A stretch of DNA of 64,000 nucleotides, from assembly GCF_947500325.1 (NCBI RefSeq), contig NZ_CANMRQ010000002.1, forward strand, positions 1-64,000. Direction: 5' to 3'. The stretch is from an uncultured Lacinutrix sp. GTDB taxonomy: Bacteria; Bacteroidota; Bacteroidia; Flavobacteriales; Flavobacteriaceae. The notes under the pieces are model-generated. The model saw only the letters and a program-made list of their open reading frames with translations, did no database searches and had not been told where the DNA came from. Both the position numbers and the translations under genes were made by a program. How positions within the stretch are numbered: the first letter of the stretch is position 1; every line of letters starts with the position of its first letter. Shown piece by piece: positions 51,592-60,053 of the stretch.

Positions 51592-52137
51592 TTATTTCCA
51601 TTTCCAATCTAAATGTGAAGAATAATCGATTTTTATTTTTTTTGAGAGTGATTTTAATTCCATTCTGGTTTTTTCGATATTATCAACTCCTGATTTTGGA
51701 ATAATTAGTGCACCGCCAGTTTTAATTTTTAAGAAAAAGTGACTTGAAATCTCTATGATTTTTTCTAAAGATGAGTAATTAATTTTTGATTCACCAGTTG
51801 TATTAATAGTTTCTAAAAACGATTCTTTAAAAGCAAGATTAGATTCTATTCCAAATCTATTTTTATAGTTATCAATGACAAACTTTAAGTAATGTTTCTT
51901 ATAATGCTTTTTCAAATAAAAAGGATAAAATATTAATGAGAGAAGAGTAATAGTACAAGAAATATAGAATGTGAACTTTTTACCATTTGAATAAACATAA
52001 AAAGTCATTAAAACAAAACCAAAAACGACAAGTAACCAGCTTTTTAATCTTTCCTTTTTTGCACTCTTAGATATAGATGCATCATATAGTTGATGTTGTA
52101 AATAATCATCTTGGTTTAAGCTATATTTTAAATTCAT
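51592..52137 (-). CDS. YcxB-like membrane protein
   Basis: 181 residues; two adjacent TM helices (~33-50 and 57-75), a Y-F-L-K-K-H-Y-K-K-H-Y segment, then a YcxB-type PH-like C-terminal domain (I-N-Y-S-S-L-E-K-I-I-E-I-S-S-H-F-F-L-K-I, A-L-I-I-P-K-S). YcxB-like genes occur in polyimmunity clusters. Last gene of the minus-strand immunity run of element B. Confidence 0.65.
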   Translation of the reverse strand: MNLKYSLNQDDYLQHQLYDASISKSAKKERLKSWLLVVFGFVLMTFYVYSNGKKFTFYISCTITLLSLIFYPFYLKKHYKKHYLKFVIDNYKNRFGIESNLAFKESFLETINTTGESKINYSSLEKIIEISSHFFLKIKTGGALIIPKSGVDNIEKTRMELKSLSKKIKIDYSSHLDWKWK

Positions 52138-52182
52138 TAGAATATTATATTTAAATTATTTTGACATATCTTCCATATCGAG

Positions 52183-52689
52183 TTATCTTCTTTTTTTCTG
52201 TTCTTCAAACCACTTTAGCTGCGATTTAATCCGTTCAATTATAACATTATCTTGATCATTATGTATATCTCTAATTTTATAATTTTCTTTTTCAGGTTGC
52301 AATCTATTTACGAATTCATTAACTCCTAAATTGAAAAGAGCTTGCCCGAATCTCTGATCATAATGATTTGCTAAATAGTCAGAAATTAAATCTAGTATCT
52401 CTTGGTGCTCTTTTTTAGGATTTGACTTGCTCCATTCTAGTTCAAATTCATCTTTACCAATTTCAAACTCCCCAAACTCGTCTATATCTATAGTTTGGTC
52501 GCCAAGAGCTCCATAGTCGTCAAAAATTTTCTGCGAATGATATTTTAATCGGTTACCATTTTCATACAATTCAATTTGACGAGATGGATATTTGTCTTTT
52601 CCAACTTCTAGGTACCAAATAGAAGTTCCCCAAGAATCATGTTCATCTCCTCTTGTTTCATTCCATTTTCTTTTATAGTACTTTGTCAT
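52183..52689 (-). CDS. DUF6881-like immunity-type protein
   Basis: 168 residues. The start K-R-K-W-N-E-T...W-Y-L-E-V-G-x-D-K-Y-P-S-R-Q-I-E-L-Y-E-N-G and I-G-K-D-E-F-E-L-E-W fit the DUF6881 pattern (strand, E-x-R-K-V-E-x-F-x-D-G, then E-F-E-x-x-W). This family is small, soluble and toxin-immunity associated. A charged C-terminal helical tail is added. Family assignment is by eye. Confidence 0.5.
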   Translation of the reverse strand: MTKYYKRKWNETRGDEHDSWGTSIWYLEVGKDKYPSRQIELYENGNRLKYHSQKIFDDYGALGDQTIDIDEFGEFEIGKDEFELEWSKSNPKKEHQEILDLISDYLANHYDQRFGQALFNLGVNEFVNRLQPEKENYKIRDIHNDQDNVIIERIKSQLKWFEEQKKRR

Positions 52690-52727
52690 TTTACTAATTT
52701 TAAAAATTCCATTTCTCTAATTTCCTT

Positions 52728-53183
52728 TCACTCAATCACATCTTTTACTTGAATTTCCAAGTCCTCAATTCCATTATACTTTCTAAATTCCATGGTCTTT
52801 CCAAGTGATTTTAGTTTAGTTAACAATTCAAGAATTAATTCTAGAGGTTCAGCTTCGTATCCAAACATATTTTGATCAAATTGAGTACCGATTAATAACC
52901 CGTCATTTTCTATTCCAATACACCAGTTTTCAATAAATTCAGATAATGGTATTTCTGCTATTTGATATTTTTTCCAACCTTTTTTAATACAAGATTTTGC
53001 TCTAACCTTTTCAGCCCAAAAGCATATTATTTTAATTGGTTCTCCATCTTCATCATCATAATGTACAGAACTTGATGTAGCATATCCTTTTTTGTTTTTT
53101 AAAGCGTAAACTATTTCAGTTTCGCATACAGTTCTTAAGAATGTTTTATGTCGGTTTTTGACTGTTATATGGTCTTGAAACAT
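52728..53183 (-). CDS. DUF2750-like immunity-type protein
   Basis: 151 residues. I-I-C-F-W-A-E-K-V-R-A, then I-P-L-S-E-F-I-E-N-W, D-G-L-L-I-G-T-Q and G-Y-E-A-E-P-L-E-L match DUF2750 closely. Soluble. This family is common among orphan immunity genes. Same strand and spacing as its neighbours in the run. Confidence 0.7.
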   Translation of the reverse strand: MFQDHITVKNRHKTFLRTVCETEIVYALKNKKGYATSSSVHYDDEDGEPIKIICFWAEKVRAKSCIKKGWKKYQIAEIPLSEFIENWCIGIENDGLLIGTQFDQNMFGYEAEPLELILELLTKLKSLGKTMEFRKYNGIEDLEIQVKDVIE

Positions 53184-53188
53184 CTTTT

Positions 53189-53929
53189 TTATTTTTCAAA
53201 TATTTTCCATTTTTCTCCAACGTCTATCCGTTCTGCCGATTCTCCATAATTCAGATAGTAAATCTCATTGAGAGTTAAGTCTTTCTTGACGACTTCTTCT
53301 AAGCAGACAAGTTTAGCTTTGGTCAAATCTGGATTCTGTTCTGAATGAAATTGCCAATCTCCATCTTCATTATGATAGACATACTTTATTGGTTTCCCTT
53401 CCAGAACTTCAGAAGTTGTATATACACCTAGATTCCTTTCTTCAAGAAATTTAAACTTTGTATTTCTATCTAGTAGTGGCTGTTTAAATTTGAAATTTTC
53501 ATTGAATCCAAGTTCCCAAGGAAATTTACCTTCTCTATCAGGCCAGACTATTTGAAGTGTTGGAAAATTTATTGAATTGTCATTGTACCATCCTGCATAG
53601 CCTAAATAGTCAGGATAATGTTCTTTCTTTATTTCAACAAACTGAACAGGAAGTTCGACTAGGAAATCAAGATAATCAACTCCTTCTATGAATCTATTTC
53701 CTCTTTCAATTTCGTCTTTTACATTATTTATTATTGCTCCTGTTGATTCAGAGTCAAGTCCTATTATTATCAATTCAGGATGTTTGAATTCTTTATATAG
53801 CCCAATTGAATACCCAAACCTTGGGGAATATCCGTCACTCTCTACAAAAGCGATATGCACCTTGTGTTCTTCAATATCTTTAAGGATATTGGCAGTTATT
53901 TGTTTATCATGTTCGTAATGTTCACTCAT
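53189..53929 (-). CDS. DUF4262 protein
   Basis: 246 residues. H-V-A-F-V-E-S-D-G-Y-S-P-R-F-G-Y-S-I-G-L-Y near the N-terminus and H-P-E-L-I-I-I-G-L match DUF4262 (immunity-type). The C-terminal ~100 residues contain a G-D-W-Q-F-H-S-E-Q motif and C-L-E-E-V-V. Five bp upstream of the DUF2750-like gene, so likely co-transcribed. Confidence 0.75.
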   Translation of the reverse strand: MSEHYEHDKQITANILKDIEEHKVHIAFVESDGYSPRFGYSIGLYKEFKHPELIIIGLDSESTGAIINNVKDEIERGNRFIEGVDYLDFLVELPVQFVEIKKEHYPDYLGYAGWYNDNSINFPTLQIVWPDREGKFPWELGFNENFKFKQPLLDRNTKFKFLEERNLGVYTTSEVLEGKPIKYVYHNEDGDWQFHSEQNPDLTKAKLVCLEEVVKKDLTLNEIYYLNYGESAERIDVGEKWKIFEK

Positions 53930-54005
53930 TGCTTAATTTGAAGATAATATATGATTTCGTTGTTTAGAGATTAAGATAGCAAAAAGGATAGACTATTGTA
54001 GGGCA

Positions 54006-54377
54006 TTATTCTTCATTCCATTGCTCTAAATCATCAACAGGGTTTGGTAGTCTTCCTTCCAACCATTTCATTAATGTTCCAGGCTTGAATTCTCTATCTT
54101 TTGTTTCTATTACCCAAGATAAAAAATCGTAGGGTCCGCCATTCATGTATGGAGGAGGTGAAACAGGATAGAATACAGTAGGCAATCTTTCATCGATTGA
54201 AATATAGTTTATTACAAACCCTAATTCTTGAACTACATTCCAAGCAAGTTTATTTTCGATATCTAACGAAAATTTTAGCCACCAAATTCCGTCACTGTCT
54301 CCGTATGAAATTGGCCTTTGTATGCTAGGTATTCTTTCTAAATATTCAATTAAAGTTTTAAATGCTCTTTCGTCCAA
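54006..54377 (-). CDS. Small immunity-type hypothetical protein
   Basis: 123 residues from TTG; no ATG fits. Distinct motif F-Y-P-V-S-P-P-P-Y-M-N-G-G-P-Y-D-F-L-S-W-V-I-E in the second half. Soluble. I do not know a named family, but the position in a run of immunity-type genes supports the same role. Confidence 0.55.
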   Translation of the reverse strand: MDERAFKTLIEYLERIPSIQRPISYGDSDGIWWLKFSLDIENKLAWNVVQELGFVINYISIDERLPTVFYPVSPPPYMNGGPYDFLSWVIETKDREFKPGTLMKWLEGRLPNPVDDLEQWNEE

Positions 54378-54504
54378 ATTTTTAAAATTTTAGTCTTGTC
54401 CATCAATAGTAATAGGTAAATATTCAATCCGATTCGTAAGGAAAACCCCTATCAATATTATTTTTAAAAGTGTTTCCTATATCTTAGGTACAGTTTTTTA
54501 TATT

Positions 54505-55206
54505 TTAATTTCTAATTATTTTATTCCAAAATGATTTCTTTGGAATTAGATTTTTTCTTTCCAAATTCAAAACCTCTTTTCCATTTGCTTTAATTAATAA
54601 ATCTAAAAGCTTGTTATATCCATTTTCTATTTTGTATTCCAGCTCATTTTTATAAAGTGGAAAGACATTGTAAATATTTATTTTTCGACCATCTTTTTTG
54701 ATTTCCGTAAAATCTTTGTCAAATGTAACAGACGGAAGAACTAAAGCCCCAACAAATTTAGTTTCATTACTGTATGGTGTCATATCCTCTTCCGCTTGAA
54801 TTGTATGTCCAATTCCAATCCAAGTATTGTAAAAGTGGGGGAATTTAGTTGTTTGTTTTAAGATTGAAATAATCCAGTCATTTTTGTTTACGCCAGAGTA
54901 AACTTGTTCAAATTCAATGTCTTTTGGAATTAGCATCATTAATTCGGCAAATTCTAATTCAGGTGGGTTTTCCGCTTGTTCCGACACATTCATTTTTAGA
55001 GTACTCATTCCAGAGGTCAGAAGAATATTGAATTGTGCATTCTCTGGTTTAATGAAATAAATATCAAGATGTAAATCTAATGTTGGGATTTCGTGAAAAA
55101 CAGTTATTAAATTTTTATCGAAAAACTTGTCCAAATGTTCATTAATCCATTCAGAGTGTTCATGGTAATGTTTTCTTTCCGAAAAAGGTTTTTTGTATTC
55201 AGTCAT
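54505..55206 (-). CDS. Suppressor-of-fused (SUFU) domain protein
   Basis: 233 residues. H-L-D-I-Y-F-I-K-P-E, L-L-T-S-G-M-S-T-L-K-M-N and E-L-M-M-L-I-P follow the bacterial SUFU pattern (H-x-D-I-Y, T-x-G-M-S, E-L-x-x-x-L-P). Bacterial SUFU proteins act as immunity factors in polymorphic toxin systems. No adjacent toxin gene, so an orphan immunity gene. Confidence 0.8.
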   Translation of the reverse strand: MTEYKKPFSERKHYHEHSEWINEHLDKFFDKNLITVFHEIPTLDLHLDIYFIKPENAQFNILLTSGMSTLKMNVSEQAENPPELEFAELMMLIPKDIEFEQVYSGVNKNDWIISILKQTTKFPHFYNTWIGIGHTIQAEEDMTPYSNETKFVGALVLPSVTFDKDFTEIKKDGRKINIYNVFPLYKNELEYKIENGYNKLLDLLIKANGKEVLNLERKNLIPKKSFWNKIIRN

Positions 55207-55344
55207 TTTTTTACTTATACCTATCGATTATATACCTATATATTAGTTAGCTAATTTAGTAAATCTTTTATGTCCTTTATAAAAAATGGCCTCATCTGCT
55301 TTTACCATTTAAGCATTTGAGGACATTTTTAATTCGATTTAACG

Positions 55345-55466
55345 AAAGTCGCTTTAGGCTTTTTCGACAAATCTCAAAAATCCATACTTGGATTTTGCAG
55401 GATTGCATTATGACAATCACAAGCTCTTTTTCATAATGCATCCTGCTAAGGAGACCTTAGAATCCC
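55345..55466. other. Putative origin of transfer, element B
   Basis: Inverted repeat GCAGGATTGCATTATG (55397-55412) / CATAATGCATCCTGC (55432-55446), then hairpin CTAAGG-AGA-CCTTAG (55446-55460) and AATCCC. Upstream block AAAGTCGCTTTAGGCTTTTT (55345-55364) is shared with A. The hairpin pairs change in step with those of A (CTAGGG/CCCTAG to CTAAGG/CCTTAG). Its end overlaps the 3' end of a 154-residue gene. Confidence 0.7.
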
Positions 55467-55921
55467 AAAAGAACTTGTACTTTTTTAGTCAGTACAAGTT
55501 CTTTCTTTTTTAATCCAAACAGGTTTTTAAATTTCTCAAAAAAAGTTTTAGACTTAGCATTTTTAATAACCCATAATTTCTCCCCTTTTAACTTTATAGG
55601 CCATAGGATATGAGATTCAAAATGAGTACAGCTCACTAAATTACTATCTAGTTCTGTATCCAATTTACTAGAAAGAATGCTAATCATTTCTTTAATATTT
55701 TCAGCATACATGGAGATTTCAGAATATTCATTTTTTCCATGATAAAAAACCATAAACCAATCATCCAACACAGGTCCATTTTCTGTAGTATATTCAGCAA
55801 CTATCTTGATTGAAGAAATTGGTATTTTTTTATAGTCGCCATCAATATATTCAAGTATTAGAGTATTGTCTTCAATATAAGTTCTACCAGATTGATTCGT
55901 TATTTTTTCAATTTTATTCAT
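55457..55921 (-). CDS. Hypothetical cargo protein next to oriT
   Basis: 154 residues; beta-rich first half (I-E-D-N-T-L-I-L-E-Y, I-P-I-S-S-I-K-I-V-A-E-Y, D-W-F-M-V-F-Y), PH-like in pattern, and a Lys-rich end. The last codons run through the terminator hairpin and into the oriT hairpin, so its 3' end was placed there by insertion. Likely part of the cargo; function unknown. Confidence 0.5.
   Translation of the reverse strand: MNKIEKITNQSGRTYIEDNTLILEYIDGDYKKIPISSIKIVAEYTTENGPVLDDWFMVFYHGKNEYSEISMYAENIKEMISILSSKLDTELDSNLVSCTHFESHILWPIKLKGEKLWVIKNAKSKTFFEKFKNLFGLKKKELVLTKKVQVLLGF
55468..55504. terminator. Terminator beside oriT, element B
   Basis: Perfect 14-bp arms AAAGAACTTGTACT (55468-55481) and AGTACAAGTTCTTT (55491-55504). 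Same position relative to oriT as the hairpin at 13679-13703 in A. It overlaps the 3' end of the 154-residue reading frame. Confidence 0.75.
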
Positions 55922-55944
55922 ATCGAAACTATTAATAGAAATAG

Positions 55945-57033
55945 TTAATTAGCAGAGAATTTATCAAAAGTTTGCCAATACTTATCCTTAAAAATCTCAA
56001 AATTAAAATCGATTTTATTAGAGTACTTATTTTGAATTTTATACAGTTCCTTTGAAGGCTTTCTAAATTCAGAACAAGCAATAAAAAGTTCTCTTAGGTT
56101 ATCTCCTGTTTGTCTTCCAATATTCAGGTAACCTTCTGAATCTTTTAGTTGAAGCATAATTTCATCTTCTATATGATCTAGAAACTTATATATTTCTGTA
56201 TTAGGCATTCCTTCATTTTCTTCTCCATTATATTTAAACCTCAAAACAACTATCCATGGATGAGACCCTTTTTTATCCCATTTTAATAAATCTGAATTTA
56301 CTGAAGCTATTATTTCTCTTCCGTTTTTTAATTTGAATTTCATTCCAGAATAATTATCATCTTCAGTATTATGTATTAAGCCCTTATACTTTTCTATAAA
56401 TTCTTTTTCACGCCATGTAAGATATGATTTCAATTTTTCAATATGAATAAGCTCACTTTGAGCTTCTTCATAACTAATAACATTAAGGCTATCAATTGAT
56501 GTGGCAAAATTTAATTCTCCTAATGAATTTTCTAATGCTAAATAAACACCACTAATAATAGAAGTTCTATTTTCATCATCTAAATCCTTATGCGCAATCG
56601 TAATATCAATTTCATCGGGACAATTAGTAATTTCATTGGGATAAAACATCATAGTGGTTTCATCAAAGCTATAACCATCTAATTCAATACTATAACTATT
56701 ATCCAGTGTAGGTTGTTTAAGTGCAGTAATTTTCCAATTCTTCATTTCGGGAGCTGCATCAACTAATTCTTCAACAAACACAATATTTTTAATCATTCCA
56801 TCTGCTGTTATTATAAGTTCAGCAGTATCATCATCAAACATGCCAGCCAAAAACCAATAGCCATCTTTCAATTCATTGAGTTTAGGTGCCAATTTATCAA
56901 AGAATACTTTATTAATATCTCCTTCGTGTTTTAAAGATTTATAAAATTTCTTTTCATTTAATTGAAACCATTGCCAAAAATCAGAATACGTTTGTATTGG
57001 TTTTTTGTTAAATATCATATTAAATAACCCCAT
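55945..57033 (-). CDS. DUF695-containing protein
   Basis: 362 residues, soluble. C-terminal ~130 residues (H-P-W-I-V-V-L-R-F-K-Y, N-E-G-M-P-N-T-E, L-N-I-G-R-Q-T-G-D-N-L-R-E-L-F-I-A-C) match DUF695. The N-terminal ~210 residues are a separate mixed alpha/beta domain (F-W-Q-W-F-Q-L-N-E-K, W-K-I-T-A-L-K-Q-P). DUF695 proteins are found among immunity-type clusters. It is inserted between oriT and the relaxase compared with element A. Confidence 0.65.
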   Translation of the reverse strand: MGLFNMIFNKKPIQTYSDFWQWFQLNEKKFYKSLKHEGDINKVFFDKLAPKLNELKDGYWFLAGMFDDDTAELIITADGMIKNIVFVEELVDAAPEMKNWKITALKQPTLDNSYSIELDGYSFDETTMMFYPNEITNCPDEIDITIAHKDLDDENRTSIISGVYLALENSLGELNFATSIDSLNVISYEEAQSELIHIEKLKSYLTWREKEFIEKYKGLIHNTEDDNYSGMKFKLKNGREIIASVNSDLLKWDKKGSHPWIVVLRFKYNGEENEGMPNTEIYKFLDHIEDEIMLQLKDSEGYLNIGRQTGDNLRELFIACSEFRKPSKELYKIQNKYSNKIDFNFEIFKDKYWQTFDKFSAN

Positions 57034-57120
57034 TGATTTATTATTCTAATATTTGTAGTTGTGATGAAAAACTAATTTAGAAAAAAAGGAAGTCAAAACA
57101 ATAATGTTTTAATAAATCTT

Positions 57121-57447
57121 TCACCTTGTTCTTTCACGTCCTTTAGACTTGTCTTTATTCTGCTGTTGATGCTCTCGTATGCTTTTAAGCATATTTAATC
57201 GCTTGTTTTGAGTGATATTTTTATCTAGTTCGCGTAATATATTTTGATCGTAGCCAAGTGTTTTAAAACGAAATTTACGCTTTAGTTTTACACCAACGAT
57301 TTTATTATTTCGAGTGTAGAGTTCGATTCTCTCCGACTTTAATCGTTTATAAAAATCAGCTTCAGAAGTTGCTTTGGAATACACTTTTTCTAATGTAGAA
57401 ATAAGCTCTTGTTTATTAGATACTGCACCACGAAGATGCATTTGCAA
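57121..57447 (-). CDS. Relaxase C-terminal part (second frame, element B)
   Basis: 108 residues from TTG, not a convincing start. The frame is open back to the 10-A run and keeps homology with A there (L-T-K-D-A-E-L-Q-M-H-L-R). Contains V-Y-S-K-A-T-S-E-A-D-F-Y, F-R-F-K-T-L-G-Y-D and an Arg/Lys-rich end. Best read as the C-terminal part of the relaxase joined by a -1 shift. Confidence 0.7.
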   Translation of the reverse strand: MQMHLRGAVSNKQELISTLEKVYSKATSEADFYKRLKSERIELYTRNNKIVGVKLKRKFRFKTLGYDQNILRELDKNITQNKRLNMLKSIREHQQQNKDKSKGRERTR

Positions 57448-57461
57448 TTCAGCATCTTTAG

Positions 57462-57986
57462 TTAAAATTTTTTTTTTGAAGGATTGTGATTAATGGCAGA
57501 TTTCGAGAGTTCTGGAAAATGTTTTTCTTGAAACTGTTCCATAGGAAGCTTAACCTTGTTTTTAAAATCATCACGAGAAATACGAATCGACTTCCCTGTT
57601 TTATATTCCACTCCAGAAAGCAGTATATGAAGATGGACATGGTCTTTTTCTTTTTTATGAGCAGTAACTAGTGCTACTGATAAAGGCGAGCGTAGTTTTA
57701 AATATTCTCGTGCTATTTTTTTGAGCTTATCATTGGTTAGGTCTTTGGCATCATCCGAATGGAAAGACAGGATTTCCATATAGAGTTTTACATTGTTTTT
57801 TCTTGGATTTATTCGGTGCTGCTCATTAGCATAAAACTGTTTGGAAATCTCATTATTGGATAGATTCTTTCCTTTGATAAAACGAGTCAGCACAAAACTA
57901 TCGTCCTGTTCAGCTTCACGTAAGACATAATCAACTACTGTTTTAAAGCTTTTGTTATGCTTATAGCTTTTGGACTTGATTATCAT
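57462..57986 (-). CDS. MobA/VirD2-type relaxase, N-terminal catalytic part (element B)
   Basis: 174 residues; M-I-I-K-S-K-S start, Y-M-E-I-L-S-F-H-S-D-D strand, three-His motif H-V-H-L-H-I-L-L-S near 130. Overlaps the MobC-like gene by 4 bp. Stops just past a 10-A run, as in element A at the same point of the protein. Nicks oriT to start transfer (family role). Confidence 0.85.
   Translation of the reverse strand: MIIKSKSYKHNKSFKTVVDYVLREAEQDDSFVLTRFIKGKNLSNNEISKQFYANEQHRINPRKNNVKLYMEILSFHSDDAKDLTNDKLKKIAREYLKLRSPLSVALVTAHKKEKDHVHLHILLSGVEYKTGKSIRISRDDFKNKVKLPMEQFQEKHFPELSKSAINHNPSKKKF
57468..57477 (-). other. Poly-A slippery site in the relaxase gene, element B
   Basis: Ten A residues on the coding strand (TCA-AAA-AAA-AAA-TTT-TAA). 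Adding one A, or a -1 shift, opens the frame into the C-terminal part. Same frame relation as at 14078-14086. Confidence 0.65.
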
Positions 57987-58420
57987 AAGGACTCCTGGAT
58001 TACGGTTTCTAATGTCCCTATATGACTTTCTAACTGCTCAATTTTATCAGTATCAATATGCTCGTAATCCAAAAGTTCACGTAAATATTCACTGATTAAA
58101 AACAGTTGCTGTTCAATTAGGGCTGTATTAACTCTTGGCACTAAATCGGTGTGATTATATAAATGCGCAACAACCAAACCATGTATGTACTTTGAAATAC
58201 TCTGTCCTTTTTCAAGTTTAGATTTAAGTACGGTTACATTCTGTTTGGAAAATGAGATTTGAAATATTGGAAAAGCTTTTCGTTTTCTCCGCTTCAAATC
58301 TGTGTTATAGGCGCGCCAATACTCCTTTTTTGCATTTATAATGGTGTCCTCAGAAGGCGTTATTCCATCAAAAAGCATATCTAAATAATCATGTATGGAT
58401 GTAAAATTAATTGGTCTCAT
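57983..58420 (-). CDS. MobC-like relaxosome accessory protein (element B)
   Basis: 145 residues. N-terminal I-H-D-Y-L-D-M-L-F and basic R-R-K-R-K-A-F match the A homologue; the middle has I-S-K-Y-I-H-G-L-V-V-A-H-L. Helical, acidic C-terminus. Overlaps both neighbours (14 bp and 4 bp). Expected to bind oriT with the relaxase. Confidence 0.6.
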   Translation of the reverse strand: MRPINFTSIHDYLDMLFDGITPSEDTIINAKKEYWRAYNTDLKRRKRKAFPIFQISFSKQNVTVLKSKLEKGQSISKYIHGLVVAHLYNHTDLVPRVNTALIEQQLFLISEYLRELLDYEHIDTDKIEQLESHIGTLETVIQESL

Positions 58421-59858
58421 CGGCTATCACGTTTGGAAATAATTCTTCTAGTGGTAATAATTTAATAGCTGTAGAACCTATATGGTTAGCTTCATACGGA
58501 GGTAATTCTGAGAGCTCTCGTAAAGCTCTAACTTTAAAATAAGGCTTAACACGAGCAAAAATGGTACGCATTCCTGATACTAATATTAAAGCTCTATTTG
58601 TAGGAAGTGACATAATCTCATCGGCTGTTAAAACAGCACGAGATTTCAATCTGTCTTTGTCCTTTTTGTCTTCAAATTCATAACGTCCCAAAGTGCATTC
58701 GAGTGCCGTAGCGGTATTTAAATCTGCCGAGAGATATACTTTGGTTCGTAAGTTTGAAATAATGGCATCGGCTCGTTTACCATATTTTGCAGTAAGCTGT
58801 GCCTGTGCATTTTGGCAAACACACATAATGGCTCCTCGATACTTACGAATGTTAGATGCTATAATATCCAAAGAGCCAATAGATAAAATTGGTGTTTCAT
58901 CTAAATGAAAATACACATCGTACATTTGTTTTGTCGGTAATTCTTCAAAAAAAGATTCGAAATATTGTGATAGGAAAATACTTGTGATTTTAGAATAGTA
59001 TCTCATTTTTGCGGTACTGCTATGTAAATACAAAGCAGTAAGTTCATTTCTAATACTATCAAAATCGCCGATAGTATCTGAAGAAGTAATCTCAGCAATA
59101 TTCTCATCCAATGCAAAAATTTGTATCGAAGCCTGAGCAGTCGATACAATACTGGAAAATGTGTTATCGGATTGTGAAGTAATAGAGGTGTATTTTACAA
59201 ATAACTCTTCATCAGCGTACTTTGAAAACAAATGGTCTATCAAAATTTTATGTTTAACAGATTGCATAATATCCAATAAATGTGCAACATTTGTAAGGGT
59301 ATGAAACTGCTTATCTTGAGTCTTTAAAATCGAAATAAGTACATACAACACTTCAATAGCTTTAGTATTCCAAAAAGAATCCGCATTATCTTCAGAGCCA
59401 ATGGTCACTAAATTGGTTGCTAGTTGTGTGATTTGACTCTTGGTATTAGCTCTAAGCATCGGATTAAATCGAAGCGACGTTTTAGGTGAAGAAAAATCTA
59501 GCTGCAAAATGCGATAATCTTTTTCTGCTAATGCGCCACTGGTTTTTTCAAATAGTTCTTTAGAGGGGTCATGCAATATTTGACTACCATTTACTGTGAG
59601 TACACTTCTAAGAACAACACCAGCGGTCTTGAATGATCCTGTTTCTCCATTAACAAGTACACCTTGCATGGAGAGTTTGGGCGAAATAGATTTACCGTTT
59701 AAGTTAAAGCCCTTATTCCTGCGAGATAGAATTTTGCTAGCTCGCATATACTGACCTTTAAGCCGATGTTTATTAGGGTCTAAATAGGCGACTAAATCTT
59801 CTAAGCCATCAACTAATAGTTCAAAAGCATTTTCAAACAGTGAGTATGTATTTTTCAT
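58407..59858 (-). CDS. VirD4/TraG-type coupling ATPase (element B)
   Basis: 483 residues. Walker A G-E-T-G-S-F-K-T near residue 75, I-L-H-D-P-S-K-E-L after it, Walker B-like Y-F-H-L-D-E-T-P, and C-Q-N-A-Q-A-Q-L-T-A-K-Y-G. Same architecture as the A protein but only distantly similar. A 47-residue membrane protein is encoded just upstream. Confidence 0.83.
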   Translation of the reverse strand: MKNTYSLFENAFELLVDGLEDLVAYLDPNKHRLKGQYMRASKILSRRNKGFNLNGKSISPKLSMQGVLVNGETGSFKTAGVVLRSVLTVNGSQILHDPSKELFEKTSGALAEKDYRILQLDFSSPKTSLRFNPMLRANTKSQITQLATNLVTIGSEDNADSFWNTKAIEVLYVLISILKTQDKQFHTLTNVAHLLDIMQSVKHKILIDHLFSKYADEELFVKYTSITSQSDNTFSSIVSTAQASIQIFALDENIAEITSSDTIGDFDSIRNELTALYLHSSTAKMRYYSKITSIFLSQYFESFFEELPTKQMYDVYFHLDETPILSIGSLDIIASNIRKYRGAIMCVCQNAQAQLTAKYGKRADAIISNLRTKVYLSADLNTATALECTLGRYEFEDKKDKDRLKSRAVLTADEIMSLPTNRALILVSGMRTIFARVKPYFKVRALRELSELPPYEANHIGSTAIKLLPLEELFPNVIADETN

Positions 59859-59909
59859 TTTTTAAGATTTTATAAGTTAAAAGCACATCATGTGCTGTCC
59901 ATTATGGAT

Positions 59910-60053
59910 TTAGATATAGTTTTGTAATACATTATTGAGCGCTGATAGAATGCTCTCAAGTAATCTTCCTATGATATACAAGGCATTTAAAAAGAGTTTC
60001 CAGAGGAGTTGAAAAACGCCTCTTAGAAACCTTACTAGTAGTGAATCATCCAT
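59910..60053 (-). CDS. 47-residue single-pass membrane protein (element B)
   Basis: Translated by hand from ATG at 60053, starting inside the end of the vWA-like lipoprotein gene (AATGGATGA). One hydrophobic helix (L-W-K-L-F-L-N-A-L-Y-I-I-G-R-L-L) and an amphipathic tail. Counterpart of the 43-residue protein in A, at the same position before the coupling ATPase. A palindrome AGCACA-TCA-TGTGCT lies between its stop and the ATPase start. Confidence 0.62.
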   Translation of the reverse strand: MDDSLLVRFLRGVFQLLWKLFLNALYIIGRLLESILSALNNVLQNYI

